From Acetobacter sacchari (GTDB lineage: Bacteria > Pseudomonadota > Alphaproteobacteria > Acetobacterales > Acetobacteraceae): a stretch of 64,000 bases of DNA. The first letter of the stretch is position 1, and each line of letters begins with the position of its first letter. The stretch covers positions 310,001 through 374,000 of the forward strand of contig NZ_JAFVMF010000001.1 of assembly GCF_017377715.1 (NCBI RefSeq), written 5' to 3'. The translations under genes and the position numbers were made by a program. The notes beneath the pieces are model-generated. The model was not told where the DNA came from and did no database searches. It saw only the letters and a program-made list of their open reading frames with translations. Below are positions 55,776-64,000 of this stretch, in pieces.

Positions 55776-57258
55776 CCGGTTGCGCCGGGAACTGGGGGAC
55801 GCAGCTCCTCCCAGCGATGTTCCGCTGATTCTTGCCGGTCGCGACGGCAGTCGGCGTGTAGCGCTAGCGGTCGATCTCGCAGGTCGCAAGATTGGCCTTT
55901 CTGTCGGCATGCCGATCGCCAAGGCGCAAGCGCTCTTTCCCGGTTTGGTAGTCATGGACGCCCGCCCTGACGCAGACCGCGAGGCTCTTGAAAGACTGGC
56001 GTTATGGCTTCAGCAGCGAGTGGCGCCGATCGTGGCGGTTGACGGTCAGGACGGGCTGGTGCTGGAGACCACCGGGACAGATCATCTTCATGGCGGTGAA
56101 GCTGCGATGCTGCGCGATGTCGTTCATCGCCTTCAGGGCGCCGGCTTTACGGCCCGAGCGGTTGTCGCCGATACTCTGGGAACGGCGTTCGCTGTGGCGC
56201 GCACCACCAAGGGCGCGGTCGTGGTGGTGGACCCGGGCACTTGCGCGGAGGTCCTGTCGGATTTGCCTATCGGCGTTCTGCGACTGCCGCCGGAGACGGT
56301 GTCTGGTCTGACCGATCTGGGGCTGACGCGGATACGCGATCTGGAAAATGCCCCTCGTGGGCCGCTGGCTTTGCGTTTTGGCGACGGCCTCGCCCGAAGG
56401 CTTGATCAGGCTTACGGACGGGTAGGAGAGCCGATCCACCCGATCCGTCCAGTCGATCCTGTTATGGTGTCGCGTAATTTCGCGGAACCCATCGCGGCAG
56501 CGGAGACCATTGCTCGTTATGTTGGGTTGTTGGCGTCCCCGCTCTGCGTCGAACTGGAGAAGCGCGGACTCGGAGCCAGGCGACTGGATCTGATGCTGCA
56601 TCGTGTCGATAGCGCCATGCAGGTGGTACGTGTGACGCTGGCCCGACCGGTTCGTGATTCGAAATACCTGACCCGTCTGCTCAGCGAACGGATCGAGACC
56701 ATAGAGCCCGGTTTCGGGATCGAAAGAATGGAGCTTTTCGCGGCGCAGGCTGAGCCGATCGAGCAGCGGCAACGGGTGTCGGCATTGATCGAGGAACCGA
56801 CGGCCGATCTTTCGGGGTTGATCGACACGCTGGTCAACCGGCTGGGTAGCGATGCGCTCTACCGTGTCGTTCCGTTGGAAAGCGACGTGCCGGAACGCTC
56901 GGTTCAGCGCGTGCCGCCTCTTGCTCCGGTCACTGAGGCTTCTCGCGGGCCCGATCAGTGGCCGCGTCCGACACGGCTGCTGTCAAAACCCGAAGTAGTG
57001 CAGGCGGTGGCGGAATTGCCGGATCAACCACCACGGTTCTTCATCTGGCGGGGGATCCGGCGCAAGGTGAAATGCGCCGACGGGCCGGAGCGCGTGTTCG
57101 GGGAGTGGTGGAGCCAGGACACTGAACGGACGGTAGTCAGGGACTACTTCCGTGTGGAGGATACGAACGGCGAACGGTTCTGGCTTTACCGTGCAGGTGA
57201 TGGCGAACATGGAGAAACCGGTTCGCAAAACTGGTTCATTCACGGCATCTTTGGATGA
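55693..57258 (+). CDS. imuB: ImuB, catalytically inactive Y-family polymerase of the SOS mutasome, 521 aa
   Basis: A Y-family-like hub that links ImuA, DnaE2 and the sliding clamp. It begins [20 protein letters not shown] where active Y polymerases have the first catalytic Asp; the second acidic pair is also missing in the loop [17 protein letters not shown] (about residues 117-132), which is normal for ImuB. The helix-hairpin-helix and little-finger domains follow, then a C-terminal region with [23 protein letters not shown] 55693 has GGAGG six bases upstream. It overlaps dnaE2 by ATGA. Confidence 0.92.
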   Translation: MDRQDCGLLALRPRQRIVSVWLPLWATDRLRRELGDAAPPSDVPLILAGRDGSRRVALAVDLAGRKIGLSVGMPIAKAQALFPGLVVMDARPDADREALERLALWLQQRVAPIVAVDGQDGLVLETTGTDHLHGGEAAMLRDVVHRLQGAGFTARAVVADTLGTAFAVARTTKGAVVVVDPGTCAEVLSDLPIGVLRLPPETVSGLTDLGLTRIRDLENAPRGPLALRFGDGLARRLDQAYGRVGEPIHPIRPVDPVMVSRNFAEPIAAAETIARYVGLLASPLCVELEKRGLGARRLDLMLHRVDSAMQVVRVTLARPVRDSKYLTRLLSERIETIEPGFGIERMELFAAQAEPIEQRQRVSALIEEPTADLSGLIDTLVNRLGSDALYRVVPLESDVPERSVQRVPPLAPVTEASRGPDQWPRPTRLLSKPEVVQAVAELPDQPPRFFIWRGIRRKVKCADGPERVFGEWWSQDTERTVVRDYFRVEDTNGERFWLYRAGDGEHGETGSQNWFIHGIFG

Positions 57259-60200
57259 CGGACGCCTGCCGCAGCTACGCCGAATTGCAGGCCACGACCT
57301 ACTTCTCGTTTCTGCGGGGTGTGTCCTCTCCGATCGAATTGTTTGAGCAGGCAAAGGCTCTCGGGCTCGCAGCGCTGGGCGTCTGTGATCGCAATTCTCT
57401 GGCCGGAATGGTTCAGGCTCATGTTGCCGCCAAGAGCGTCGGCGTTCGTTTGGTCGTGGGATGTCGGCTCGATCTCGAAGATTCCCCGCCCGTTCTGGTC
57501 TATCCGACAGACCGGGCTGCTTATGGGAGGCTGTGTCGGCTGTTGTCGATCGGCAAGGCTCGTGCGGGTAAAGGAAAATGTAGCCTGCGCTGGCGCGATC
57601 TCGCCGAATGGAATGAGGGGCTGCTCGTCGTGCTGGCTCCTGAGGCCGCGGATGACGAGTGCGCGGAAAACCTGCATCGCCTGCGTACGACATTTGGCGA
57701 TCGCGCCTATATGGCTCTGACGTTGCGGCGGCGTCCGAACGACCAGATGCGGCTCTACGAGCTGGCCAATCTGGCGCACGTTCAGAACGTAAAAACCGTC
57801 GTCACCAACGACGTGGTGTTTCATACGCATGACCGACGCATTCTGCAGGATGTAGTCACCTGCGTGCGACACGGCGTCACCATCGAGAACGCCGGCTTTG
57901 CGCGTGAGCGCTACGCGGACCGCTATCTCAAGTCGCCCGGAGAAATGGCAAGGTTGTTCTCTCGTTACCCGGAAGCAATTGATCGCACGATGGAAATCGT
58001 CACGCGCTGCCAGTTCAGTCTTGATGATCTGGCCTATCAATATCCAGACGAGGTCGAAACGCCCGGCCAGACGCCGCAACAGGCGCTGGAAGACTTGACC
58101 TGGCGGGCTGCACGAAAAATCTATGGCGAGATCATTCCGTCAGGTGTGAAGCAGAGTCTCGATCATGAGTTGGCTTTGATAGGGCGTATGGACTACGCGC
58201 CCTATTTCCTGACTGTGCATTCGATCGTTCGGGAGGCCAGACGCCGCGATATCCTCTGTCAGGGACGAGGATCGGCCGCCAACAGCGCGGTGTGTTTTGT
58301 GCTGGGCATTACGGCGATCGATCCTTCGACTACCTCACTTCTGTTTGAACGATTTATCTCTGAGGAGCGGAGAGAGCCGCCCGATATTGACGTCGATTTT
58401 GAGCATGCCCGTCGCGAGGAAATCATCCAGTGGGTCTATGACCATTATGGTCGGGATCGCGCCGCCTTGACGGCTGTGGTGATTCGCTACCGGGCCAAGG
58501 GGGCGTTGCGTGACGTTGGCAAGGTCATGGGCTTGCCCGAGGATGTAATCGCTTTGCTCAGCAAGCAGATATGGGGCTGGTCACGCAAGGTAGGTATCGA
58601 GCAATCCTCTGTTGCAGGCATCGATCTGACCGACCGACGCATCCGTCTGACATTGGAACTGGCACAGAGTCTGATCGGGGCGCCGCGTCATCTTTCGCAG
58701 CATCCGGGCGGGTTTGTGCTGACGCGCGATAGGCTGGACGAGCTGGCGCCGATCGAACCTGCATCTATGGATGATCGCCAGATCATCGAGTGGGACAAGG
58801 ATGATATTGACGCGCTGAAATTCATGAAAGTCGATGTTCTCGCCCTTGGGATGCTCACCTGCATGAAGAAGGGACTGGACCTGTTGGCCGAGCATAAAGG
58901 CCAGCATCTCACGCTCCAGACCATTCCGCCCGAGGATCCGCGCACCTACGCCATGATCTGCAAGGCTGATACGATCGGCGTGTTTCAGATTGAATCTCGT
59001 GCCCAGATGTCGATGCTGCCGAGGCTCAAACCCCGGACTTTTTATGATCTGGTGATTGAGGTGGCGATCGTTCGCCCAGGCCCCATACAGGGCGACATGG
59101 TGCATCCTTATTTGCGTCGGCGGGAGAAGAGGGAGGCGGAGGATTATCCGACGCCGGAATTGAGGGAAGTGCTCAGTCGCACGCTTGGGGTGCCGCTGTT
59201 TCAAGAACAGGTCATGCAGGTGGCGATGGTCTGTGCGGGGTTTACAGCCGCTGAGGCTGACGGGTTGCGAAGGGCAATGGCGACCTTCAAGAACACCGGT
59301 ACGATCGTACAATTCCAGACACGGCTGATGGAGGGCATGGCGCGTAAGGGATACCCGTCGGACTTCGCGGAACGGATCTGTCGGCAACTAGAAGGGTTTG
59401 GCTCTTACGGTTTTCCTGAAAGTCATGCAGCAAGCTTTGCCATTCTGGCTTATGCGTCGAGCTGGCTGAAATGCCACCACCCTGATGTATTTCTGGTCTC
59501 GTTGCTCAATTCCCAGCCCATGGGGTTCTATGCGCCCGCGCAACTCGTGCGGGATGCGCGAGAGCACGGCGTCGAAGTTCGGCCTGTCTGCATCAACGCT
59601 TCCCGCTGGGACTGCACGTTGGAGGGCGAAAAGGACGGCAATGGCCGCTTTGCCGTGCGTTTGGGGATGAGTCTGGTCAAGGGCCTGTTCAATGTCCATG
59701 TATCGGCGATCGTCGCTGCGCGTATGCGTCGGCGGTTCGCCTCGATCGATGATCTCTGGCGCCGGGCAGGGGCGCCGCAGGAGGCGCTGATCCGTCTGGC
59801 GGAGGCTGATGCTTTCAGGCCGTCTCTCGGGTTGGCTCGGCGCGAAGCGTTATGGATGATCAAAGGATTGCGTGACGAGCCGTTACCGCTCTTCGACGCG
59901 GCGAAGCAAGTGCGGGAGGTTGATGAACCAGTCATGACGCTTGCACCGATGACTGATGGCGCCGAGGTGGTCGGAGACTACAGCCATGTGGGCCTCAGCC
60001 TGCGAGCGCATCCGGTGTCGTTCCTGCGGCAGAGTCTTCGGGAGAGGGAGATTGTGACTTGCGGGATAGCCATGGGGTCCCGCGATGGCAAGCGTGCAGA
60101 AGTGGCCGGGCTGGTGCTGGTACGTCAGCGACCAGGATCGGGAGAGGGGGTTTGTTTTCTTACACTGGAAGACGAAACAGGCATCGCCAATTTGATAATA

Positions 60201-60431
60201 TGGCCGGATATTTTTGAGAAATATCGTCCGATCATCCTGTCCGCGTCCATGATCGCGGCGAAAGGGCGCATTCAGCGTGAGGGAGACGTCGTGCATCTTG
60301 TCACATTAGAACTGACCGATCTGTCTCATATGTTGCTGGATGTAGCGTTGTACAGCGATGGAGAGAAAAAATCTGCAGAAATTAATGGGAGAAAGGCTGT
60401 GTTATTGAATAAGTCGCGAGATTTTCATTGA
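57255..60431 (+). CDS. dnaE2: Error-prone DNA polymerase III alpha-type DnaE2 (ImuC), 1058 aa
   Basis: The polymerase that performs damage-induced mutagenesis. It has the N-terminal PHP domain ([27 protein letters not shown]), in which the usual His of the LHxH-type motif is Thr, the catalytic [18 protein letters not shown] (Asp residues near 376-380), [15 protein letters not shown] and a C-terminal OB fold. Length fits DnaE2 and is shorter than DnaE1, as it lacks the tau- and epsilon-binding parts. Last gene of the operon. Confidence 0.96.
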   Translation: MTDACRSYAELQATTYFSFLRGVSSPIELFEQAKALGLAALGVCDRNSLAGMVQAHVAAKSVGVRLVVGCRLDLEDSPPVLVYPTDRAAYGRLCRLLSIGKARAGKGKCSLRWRDLAEWNEGLLVVLAPEAADDECAENLHRLRTTFGDRAYMALTLRRRPNDQMRLYELANLAHVQNVKTVVTNDVVFHTHDRRILQDVVTCVRHGVTIENAGFARERYADRYLKSPGEMARLFSRYPEAIDRTMEIVTRCQFSLDDLAYQYPDEVETPGQTPQQALEDLTWRAARKIYGEIIPSGVKQSLDHELALIGRMDYAPYFLTVHSIVREARRRDILCQGRGSAANSAVCFVLGITAIDPSTTSLLFERFISEERREPPDIDVDFEHARREEIIQWVYDHYGRDRAALTAVVIRYRAKGALRDVGKVMGLPEDVIALLSKQIWGWSRKVGIEQSSVAGIDLTDRRIRLTLELAQSLIGAPRHLSQHPGGFVLTRDRLDELAPIEPASMDDRQIIEWDKDDIDALKFMKVDVLALGMLTCMKKGLDLLAEHKGQHLTLQTIPPEDPRTYAMICKADTIGVFQIESRAQMSMLPRLKPRTFYDLVIEVAIVRPGPIQGDMVHPYLRRREKREAEDYPTPELREVLSRTLGVPLFQEQVMQVAMVCAGFTAAEADGLRRAMATFKNTGTIVQFQTRLMEGMARKGYPSDFAERICRQLEGFGSYGFPESHAASFAILAYASSWLKCHHPDVFLVSLLNSQPMGFYAPAQLVRDAREHGVEVRPVCINASRWDCTLEGEKDGNGRFAVRLGMSLVKGLFNVHVSAIVAARMRRRFASIDDLWRRAGAPQEALIRLAEADAFRPSLGLARREALWMIKGLRDEPLPLFDAAKQVREVDEPVMTLAPMTDGAEVVGDYSHVGLSLRAHPVSFLRQSLREREIVTCGIAMGSRDGKRAEVAGLVLVRQRPGSGEGVCFLTLEDETGIANLIIWPDIFEKYRPIILSASMIAAKGRIQREGDVVHLVTLELTDLSHMLLDVALYSDGEKKSAEINGRKAVLLNKSRDFH

Positions 60432-60483
60432 AAAGGAACGCCTTTAACGGGGGCTCGCGAGTTGAATTTTTTAATGGCGGACG

Positions 60484-60514
60484 AGAGGCTCCTAACTTGG
60501 TGCCTCTGGCTTTT
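60484..60514 (+). terminator. Probable terminator of the imuA-imuB-dnaE2 operon
   Basis: AGAGGC (60484-60489) pairs with GCCTCT (60502-60507), extended inward by CC/GG after a T-T mismatch, followed by GGCTTTT. It lies 52 bp past the dnaE2 stop. The T run is short. Confidence 0.5.
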
Positions 60515-60676
60515 GGGCTTCTAGCAATACAGACAACTCAGTGGGCTCGGGTACTTCTATGCGCGTTCCTGTAAATATTTTTATTATTTAAAACAAATTG
60601 ATATTTTATCGACAAAGAACAAGGCATTTTCCTTCCGCGGGCTACTGCTCGCCCACGGAAGTAGGAAGCGTTGGGA

Positions 60677-61993
60677 TCAAGCGTCTGGGCTCCAAAATAG
60701 GCGATCATTTTCTCGCGAAAAAACACCTTCGCAACCCGATGACAGTGTCATGAACTTATCGATAATTTTTTCGGCTTCACTGCCCGTTGCGAGTGCTGGG
60801 CGCCCGCGAGTATGCGCGTTTCGACTCAAGTTTAAGGACACGGGAAGAATTTCAATGGAGTTTAATTTTGATCCAGAGAAATCGCATATTGGCACAACAG
60901 TCTCCCAAAATCGAACATCGGATGGAAAACCTTTGCGGTCGTTTTCGCTGCGCTTTTTATAAACTTGATGAGGCGTCAAATCTAACGCAGCTCGATTAAC
61001 ACTATACGATTCCGCGGGAAGGCGTTCGACCAACTCATTTTGTCCAATAAAGTTTCCGAGGCTGTAAAAAATAGGATGGCCTTTGTAGATTTCCATCCCG
61101 CGAAGCAAGTGCGGGCCGTGGCAAACCACGACATCAGCACCTTCATCGATTGCTCGGTGGGCGAACACAGATAGAAAGGGCGCCGGAATTTCAACATCGA
61201 ACTCTCCAGCCGTGTTATATCCGCTTTCATGAGCATGCAAGCTCACCACAACGGTATCCGAAACAAGCCGAGCTTCGCGCACCCACCTGCAAATATCGCC
61301 AATATCACTTTCATTCGCAGTCGTATGTGTGCGTGTGGCGTCGGCTAACGTGAAGGTTGTATTTCCGAAGCTGAGAGTGTTCTCAAGTGCAGGAAAGGCG
61401 AAGCCAAGCTGGATCTTTTGCTGACGGTCACGCGCAAGCCCCAAACGCGCATAGATCGACTGCAATTGCTCCATTTCGGCGCCAGTGACGTGGTGCGCCG
61501 TATTGAAATGAAGCGGATTGACGCCCGGGCGTCCGGCCATGATCGTCGTCTGGGGCGCGGCCTCCTGTCCACGAGCAAATGTGGAGACGCAGGAGATCAT
61601 GGCCACGGTGCCGGTGGGGTGAGTGAAGTAAGTCGGGCGTCGCGCTTCCTCAAGATTCGCCCCAATGCCGGCGTAGCAGAGGTTCCGCTTTTCAAGTTCG
61701 GCTATTGATTTACGCAGACCAGAGATACCGTAATCAAGACTATGATTTGTCGCGGCAGCAAACAAGTCGAACCCTGCATCCTGAAGTTCATCCAGCACCC
61801 ACGACCGAGCGCCGAAATGCGTGCCGCCATGGTCGAGCGCTGGATCTCCTTCGAAATCGTTGGGGACCAATTCAAGGTTGGTGAAAGAAACGTCGCATTC
61901 GCGAATGATATCGAACAATGGAGAAATTGTTGGGTCAGTCACGCTATTTAGTCGGCGAAACAGAATGCTGTCGCCTGTAAGAGAAAGCTTCAT
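60677..61993 (-). CDS. CapA-like metallophosphatase-fold protein, 438 aa
   Basis: The family includes poly-gamma-glutamate biosynthesis CapA/PgsA and has a calcineurin-like fold. Visible are the metal-site motifs LTGDSILFRR at the start, VSFTNLELVP, AATNHSLDYG and VVCHGPHLLRGMEIYKGHPI with FYSLGNFI. No signal peptide or membrane helix is seen, so unlike Bacillus CapA it is probably cytosolic. It follows the M20 amidohydrolase by 33 bp on the minus strand, with an ABC ATPase further upstream, suggesting a catabolic operon for a peptide-like or N-carbamoyl compound rather than a capsule. Confidence 0.88.
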   Translation of the reverse strand: MKLSLTGDSILFRRLNSVTDPTISPLFDIIRECDVSFTNLELVPNDFEGDPALDHGGTHFGARSWVLDELQDAGFDLFAAATNHSLDYGISGLRKSIAELEKRNLCYAGIGANLEEARRPTYFTHPTGTVAMISCVSTFARGQEAAPQTTIMAGRPGVNPLHFNTAHHVTGAEMEQLQSIYARLGLARDRQQKIQLGFAFPALENTLSFGNTTFTLADATRTHTTANESDIGDICRWVREARLVSDTVVVSLHAHESGYNTAGEFDVEIPAPFLSVFAHRAIDEGADVVVCHGPHLLRGMEIYKGHPIFYSLGNFIGQNELVERLPAESYSVNRAALDLTPHQVYKKRSENDRKGFPSDVRFWETVVPICDFSGSKLNSIEILPVSLNLSRNAHTRGRPALATGSEAEKIIDKFMTLSSGCEGVFSRENDRLFWSPDA

Positions 61994-62026
61994 AGTTCCT
62001 TAGTTCCAGTCGAAACGAATTTTGCG

Positions 62027-63301
62027 TCAAGCTGATCTGTTAGCCAGGATTTGGGACAATAGTCTCGAGCCGGCCTTGAAATCCGCGAAATCCATGGCTT
62101 CATCCGGATTGTGACTTCCGTTCTGGTTACGTACAAACAACATGGCCGTAGGCACGCCCTGGTTGGCGAAAATCGCCGAATCATGGCCAGCTCCGCTAGG
62201 CATGGCAATCGCAGAAATTTCAGAATTTTTTGCCAATGTCATAAGGTCTTTGAGAATTGTGTCATCCATCTGGGCCGGTGTGCTGCCGGTATGGGGGCCG
62301 AGCTTGATTTCGACGTCATTATCCATGGCGATCTGCTGTACGATATCAAGAATACGCGCATTCATTTTGCTCAGAAGTTCGAGGAACCGGGAACGGACAT
62401 CAATCGACAGCCCAACCTTGCCTGCGATTGTGCTGAAATCCGCCTGGGTCGGATCAGTCTGGAAGACGCCGAATGTCAGGGTCATTTCTCCGCCGTCGGC
62501 TTCGATTTCCAACCACTCGCGATGAAGGCGCTCGACCAGACGTGCAGCGCCGATGACGGCGTCATGGCGATAAGCTCGCGGAGTAGCGCCCGAATGAGCC
62601 CAAACGCCATGGACCTCGGCGTGTCGATAGCGTGAACTGCCGCAAATGCCCGTGACGATCCCTACTTGTGCATTCTTCCCGATGAGCGTCGGCCCTTGCT
62701 CGATATGCAATTCGACGAAACAATCGATATGTTTTGGATCAAGACCTGGCTTTTTGAATGCTTCGGCGTTGCCGCCTGCTTCAGCGATATGCTCGGCCAG
62801 GGTACGGCGTGTATCTGTGCGCCTTGCCTGCAATGCGGCTGCATCAAGCAGTCCGAACGCGGCCTTGGATCCTATGTAGGAGACAGGGAACCAGGCGCTT
62901 TCTTCGGCGCGGATCGCCATCAGCGTAACGTCGCGGGAAGGCGTTGCGCCTTCGCGCACCCAGCCGGACAAAACCGACAGGCCAGCCACGACGCCTGCTG
63001 CGCCGTCGAAATTGCCACCCACAGGAACGGAGTCCAGATGAGAGCCTGTCATGACGGCCGGTAGGCTGCGATCGCGACCGGGAAGGGTCACATAGAGGTT
63101 CATCGCCCAATCGGTACGAACTTCAAGACCCAAATCGGCAGCAACGGAGCGGACATGGTTGTGTGCGCGCTCTTCGCCTTCGCCGTAGGAGGCGCGCGTA
63201 ATGCCACGTCCGTCAAAGCCAATAGTTTGGAAGGTATCGAAAAGCGATTGTGCGAGCGCAAAATCAGGTTCCGTACGCCAGGGCGCTTCGTGTGCCATCA
63301 T
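62027..63301 (-). CDS. M20-family amidohydrolase (N-carbamoyl-L-amino-acid hydrolase / allantoate amidohydrolase type), 424 aa
   Basis: A dinuclear metal hydrolase that cleaves N-carbamoyl or ureido groups. Metal ligands and catalytic residues appear in TGSHLDSVPVGGNFDGAAGV, AIRAEESAWFPV, FVELHIEQGPTLI and GAGHDSAIFA. Length is typical for HyuC/AmaB/AllC. It lies upstream of the CapA-like gene and downstream of the ABC ATPase on the minus strand. Substrate cannot be fixed: allantoate, ureidoglycine or N-carbamoyl amino acids are all possible. Confidence 0.92.
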   Translation of the reverse strand: MMAHEAPWRTEPDFALAQSLFDTFQTIGFDGRGITRASYGEGEERAHNHVRSVAADLGLEVRTDWAMNLYVTLPGRDRSLPAVMTGSHLDSVPVGGNFDGAAGVVAGLSVLSGWVREGATPSRDVTLMAIRAEESAWFPVSYIGSKAAFGLLDAAALQARRTDTRRTLAEHIAEAGGNAEAFKKPGLDPKHIDCFVELHIEQGPTLIGKNAQVGIVTGICGSSRYRHAEVHGVWAHSGATPRAYRHDAVIGAARLVERLHREWLEIEADGGEMTLTFGVFQTDPTQADFSTIAGKVGLSIDVRSRFLELLSKMNARILDIVQQIAMDNDVEIKLGPHTGSTPAQMDDTILKDLMTLAKNSEISAIAMPSGAGHDSAIFANQGVPTAMLFVRNQNGSHNPDEAMDFADFKAGSRLLSQILANRSA

Positions 63302-63435
63302 GTTCCTCTGGCAGTTCTTGGCGCGTTACTCACGTGAGAAAACCGCGATGGTGGTTGTATGACGTTGCCGCCAGCGTCTTCAAACGCCATTTTATAAATT
63401 CATACTTCACATTTTATGTATCTCTAAGGGGGCAA

Positions 63436-64000
63436 TCATTTTGCAAGGGCTGTCGCGTCACGTAAGGAAAAACCGATACGGACCGGCGAACCTGGCACGA
63501 TAGGTTCGTTTGTATTGCTCACGTTTCGGATGGCCGTGAAGTTCATGTCGCCCACCATGACGGTCAGTTTTTCGCGACCACCCAAAAAAACGATTTGAGA
63601 AAGCACGCCGTCAAGGATGTGATCGCGACCATTTGAGGCGTCTCCAACATGTGTGGCCTCTGGACGTATCGCGTATTCCTTCCCGTTGCGCGAAATGAAA
63701 TTGCAATCGCCAAGGAATGATCCAACGAAGCGGTTAATCGGGCGGGCGTAAAGATCTTGCGGCGACCCGATTTGCTCGATCATACCATCTCTCATGATCA
63801 CTACGTCATCCGACATATGCAGGGCTTCTTCCTGATCGTGAGTGACGAATAAAATGGTGATGCCAAAACTACGTTGAATATCTTTTATCTGAGTTTGCAA
63901 CGATTGTCGGATCACGCGGTCAAGCGCCCCAAGGGGTTCATCCATAAGCAGCACGTCAGGTCGAATGACCATCGCCCGGGCGAGAGCCACGCGTTGCTGC
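63436..64000 (-). CDS. ABC transporter ATPase, PotA/spermidine-putrescine type (partial, front outside window)
   Basis: The visible 188 residues start within the signature (QQRVALARAMVIRPD), with Walker B VLLMDEPLGALDR, the switch His in LFVTHDQEEALHMSDD and IEQIGSPQDLYARP, followed by a C-terminal TOBE domain from about residue 115. This is the importer group for polyamines, ions or thiamine. The 5' part and Walker A lie beyond the right edge. The gene heads the same minus-strand group as the M20 hydrolase and the CapA-like gene, separated by 134 bp. Confidence 0.9.
   Translation of the reverse strand, partial: QQRVALARAMVIRPDVLLMDEPLGALDRVIRQSLQTQIKDIQRSFGITILFVTHDQEEALHMSDDVVIMRDGMIEQIGSPQDLYARPINRFVGSFLGDCNFISRNGKEYAIRPEATHVGDASNGRDHILDGVLSQIVFLGGREKLTVMVGDMNFTAIRNVSNTNEPIVPGSPVRIGFSLRDATALAK

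Overview
The window reads as a chromosome segment of a moderately GC-rich alphaproteobacterium, most likely an acetic acid bacterium or a close relative (Acetobacteraceae). This is inferred from a MucR/Ros regulator, an SOS box of the alphaproteobacterial GTTC-N7-GTTC type in front of imuA-imuB-dnaE2, a PmtA phospholipid methyltransferase, ctaB with a small CoxF-like gene, and periplasm-facing oxidation genes. No rRNA or species-diagnostic marker is present, so genus is not claimed.

The first 24.7 kb is mostly core genome: two secreted proteins of unknown function, manC, ihfB-sppA, mucR, an AT-rich gene-poor stretch with a 44-residue membrane peptide, an RND efflux pump with an upstream LysR gene, trxB divergent from an Lrp gene, two lipid-linked glycosyltransferases, motB-motA-greB-gshB, pmtA, a degenerate cytochrome-oxidase-subunit-I-like gene fused by overlap to ctaB and a CoxF-like gene, and rlmB. 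A tRNA-Tyr gene (24876-24961) marks the edge of a decayed island: direct repeats, a broken tyrosine integrase, an HNH-type protein and a gene remnant follow.

From 27.3 kb the window becomes accessory and metabolic. Two aldo/keto reductases face a LysR gene across a perfect 10-bp inverted repeat. A DeoR-controlled operon (31119-38620) encodes an RpiB-type isomerase, a ribose-type ABC importer, a fused DhaK-DhaL ketose kinase and a triosephosphate-isomerase-like protein. This gene set matches tetrulose (erythrulose) assimilation and lacks a polyol dehydrogenase, which suits a cell that makes the ketose in its periplasm.

Next comes a TonB-dependent receptor, and divergent from it a complete quinohemoprotein amine dehydrogenase cluster (qhpA-D-C-B-G-F-E, 42148-50418). 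Its gamma subunit keeps every residue needed for the cysteine tryptophylquinone and the three thioether bridges. The maturation gene qhpG carries a 12-G and a 9-A tract, making it a candidate for reversible frameshifting. A Tat-exported molybdenum hydroxylase large subunit follows and could oxidise the aldehyde product, but no iron-sulfur partner is beside it.

The last 11 kb holds a luciferase-like flavin enzyme, an IS3-type transposase remnant, the SOS mutasome operon imuA-imuB-dnaE2, and a minus-strand group (ABC ATPase cut by the window edge, M20 amidohydrolase, CapA-like protein). No CRISPR array, rRNA operon or intact insertion sequence was seen. The most notable items are the likely phase-variable qhp cluster, the erythrulose-type operon, the ligand-stripped oxidase-like protein next to ctaB, and the HNH cargo gene of the tRNA-Tyr island.
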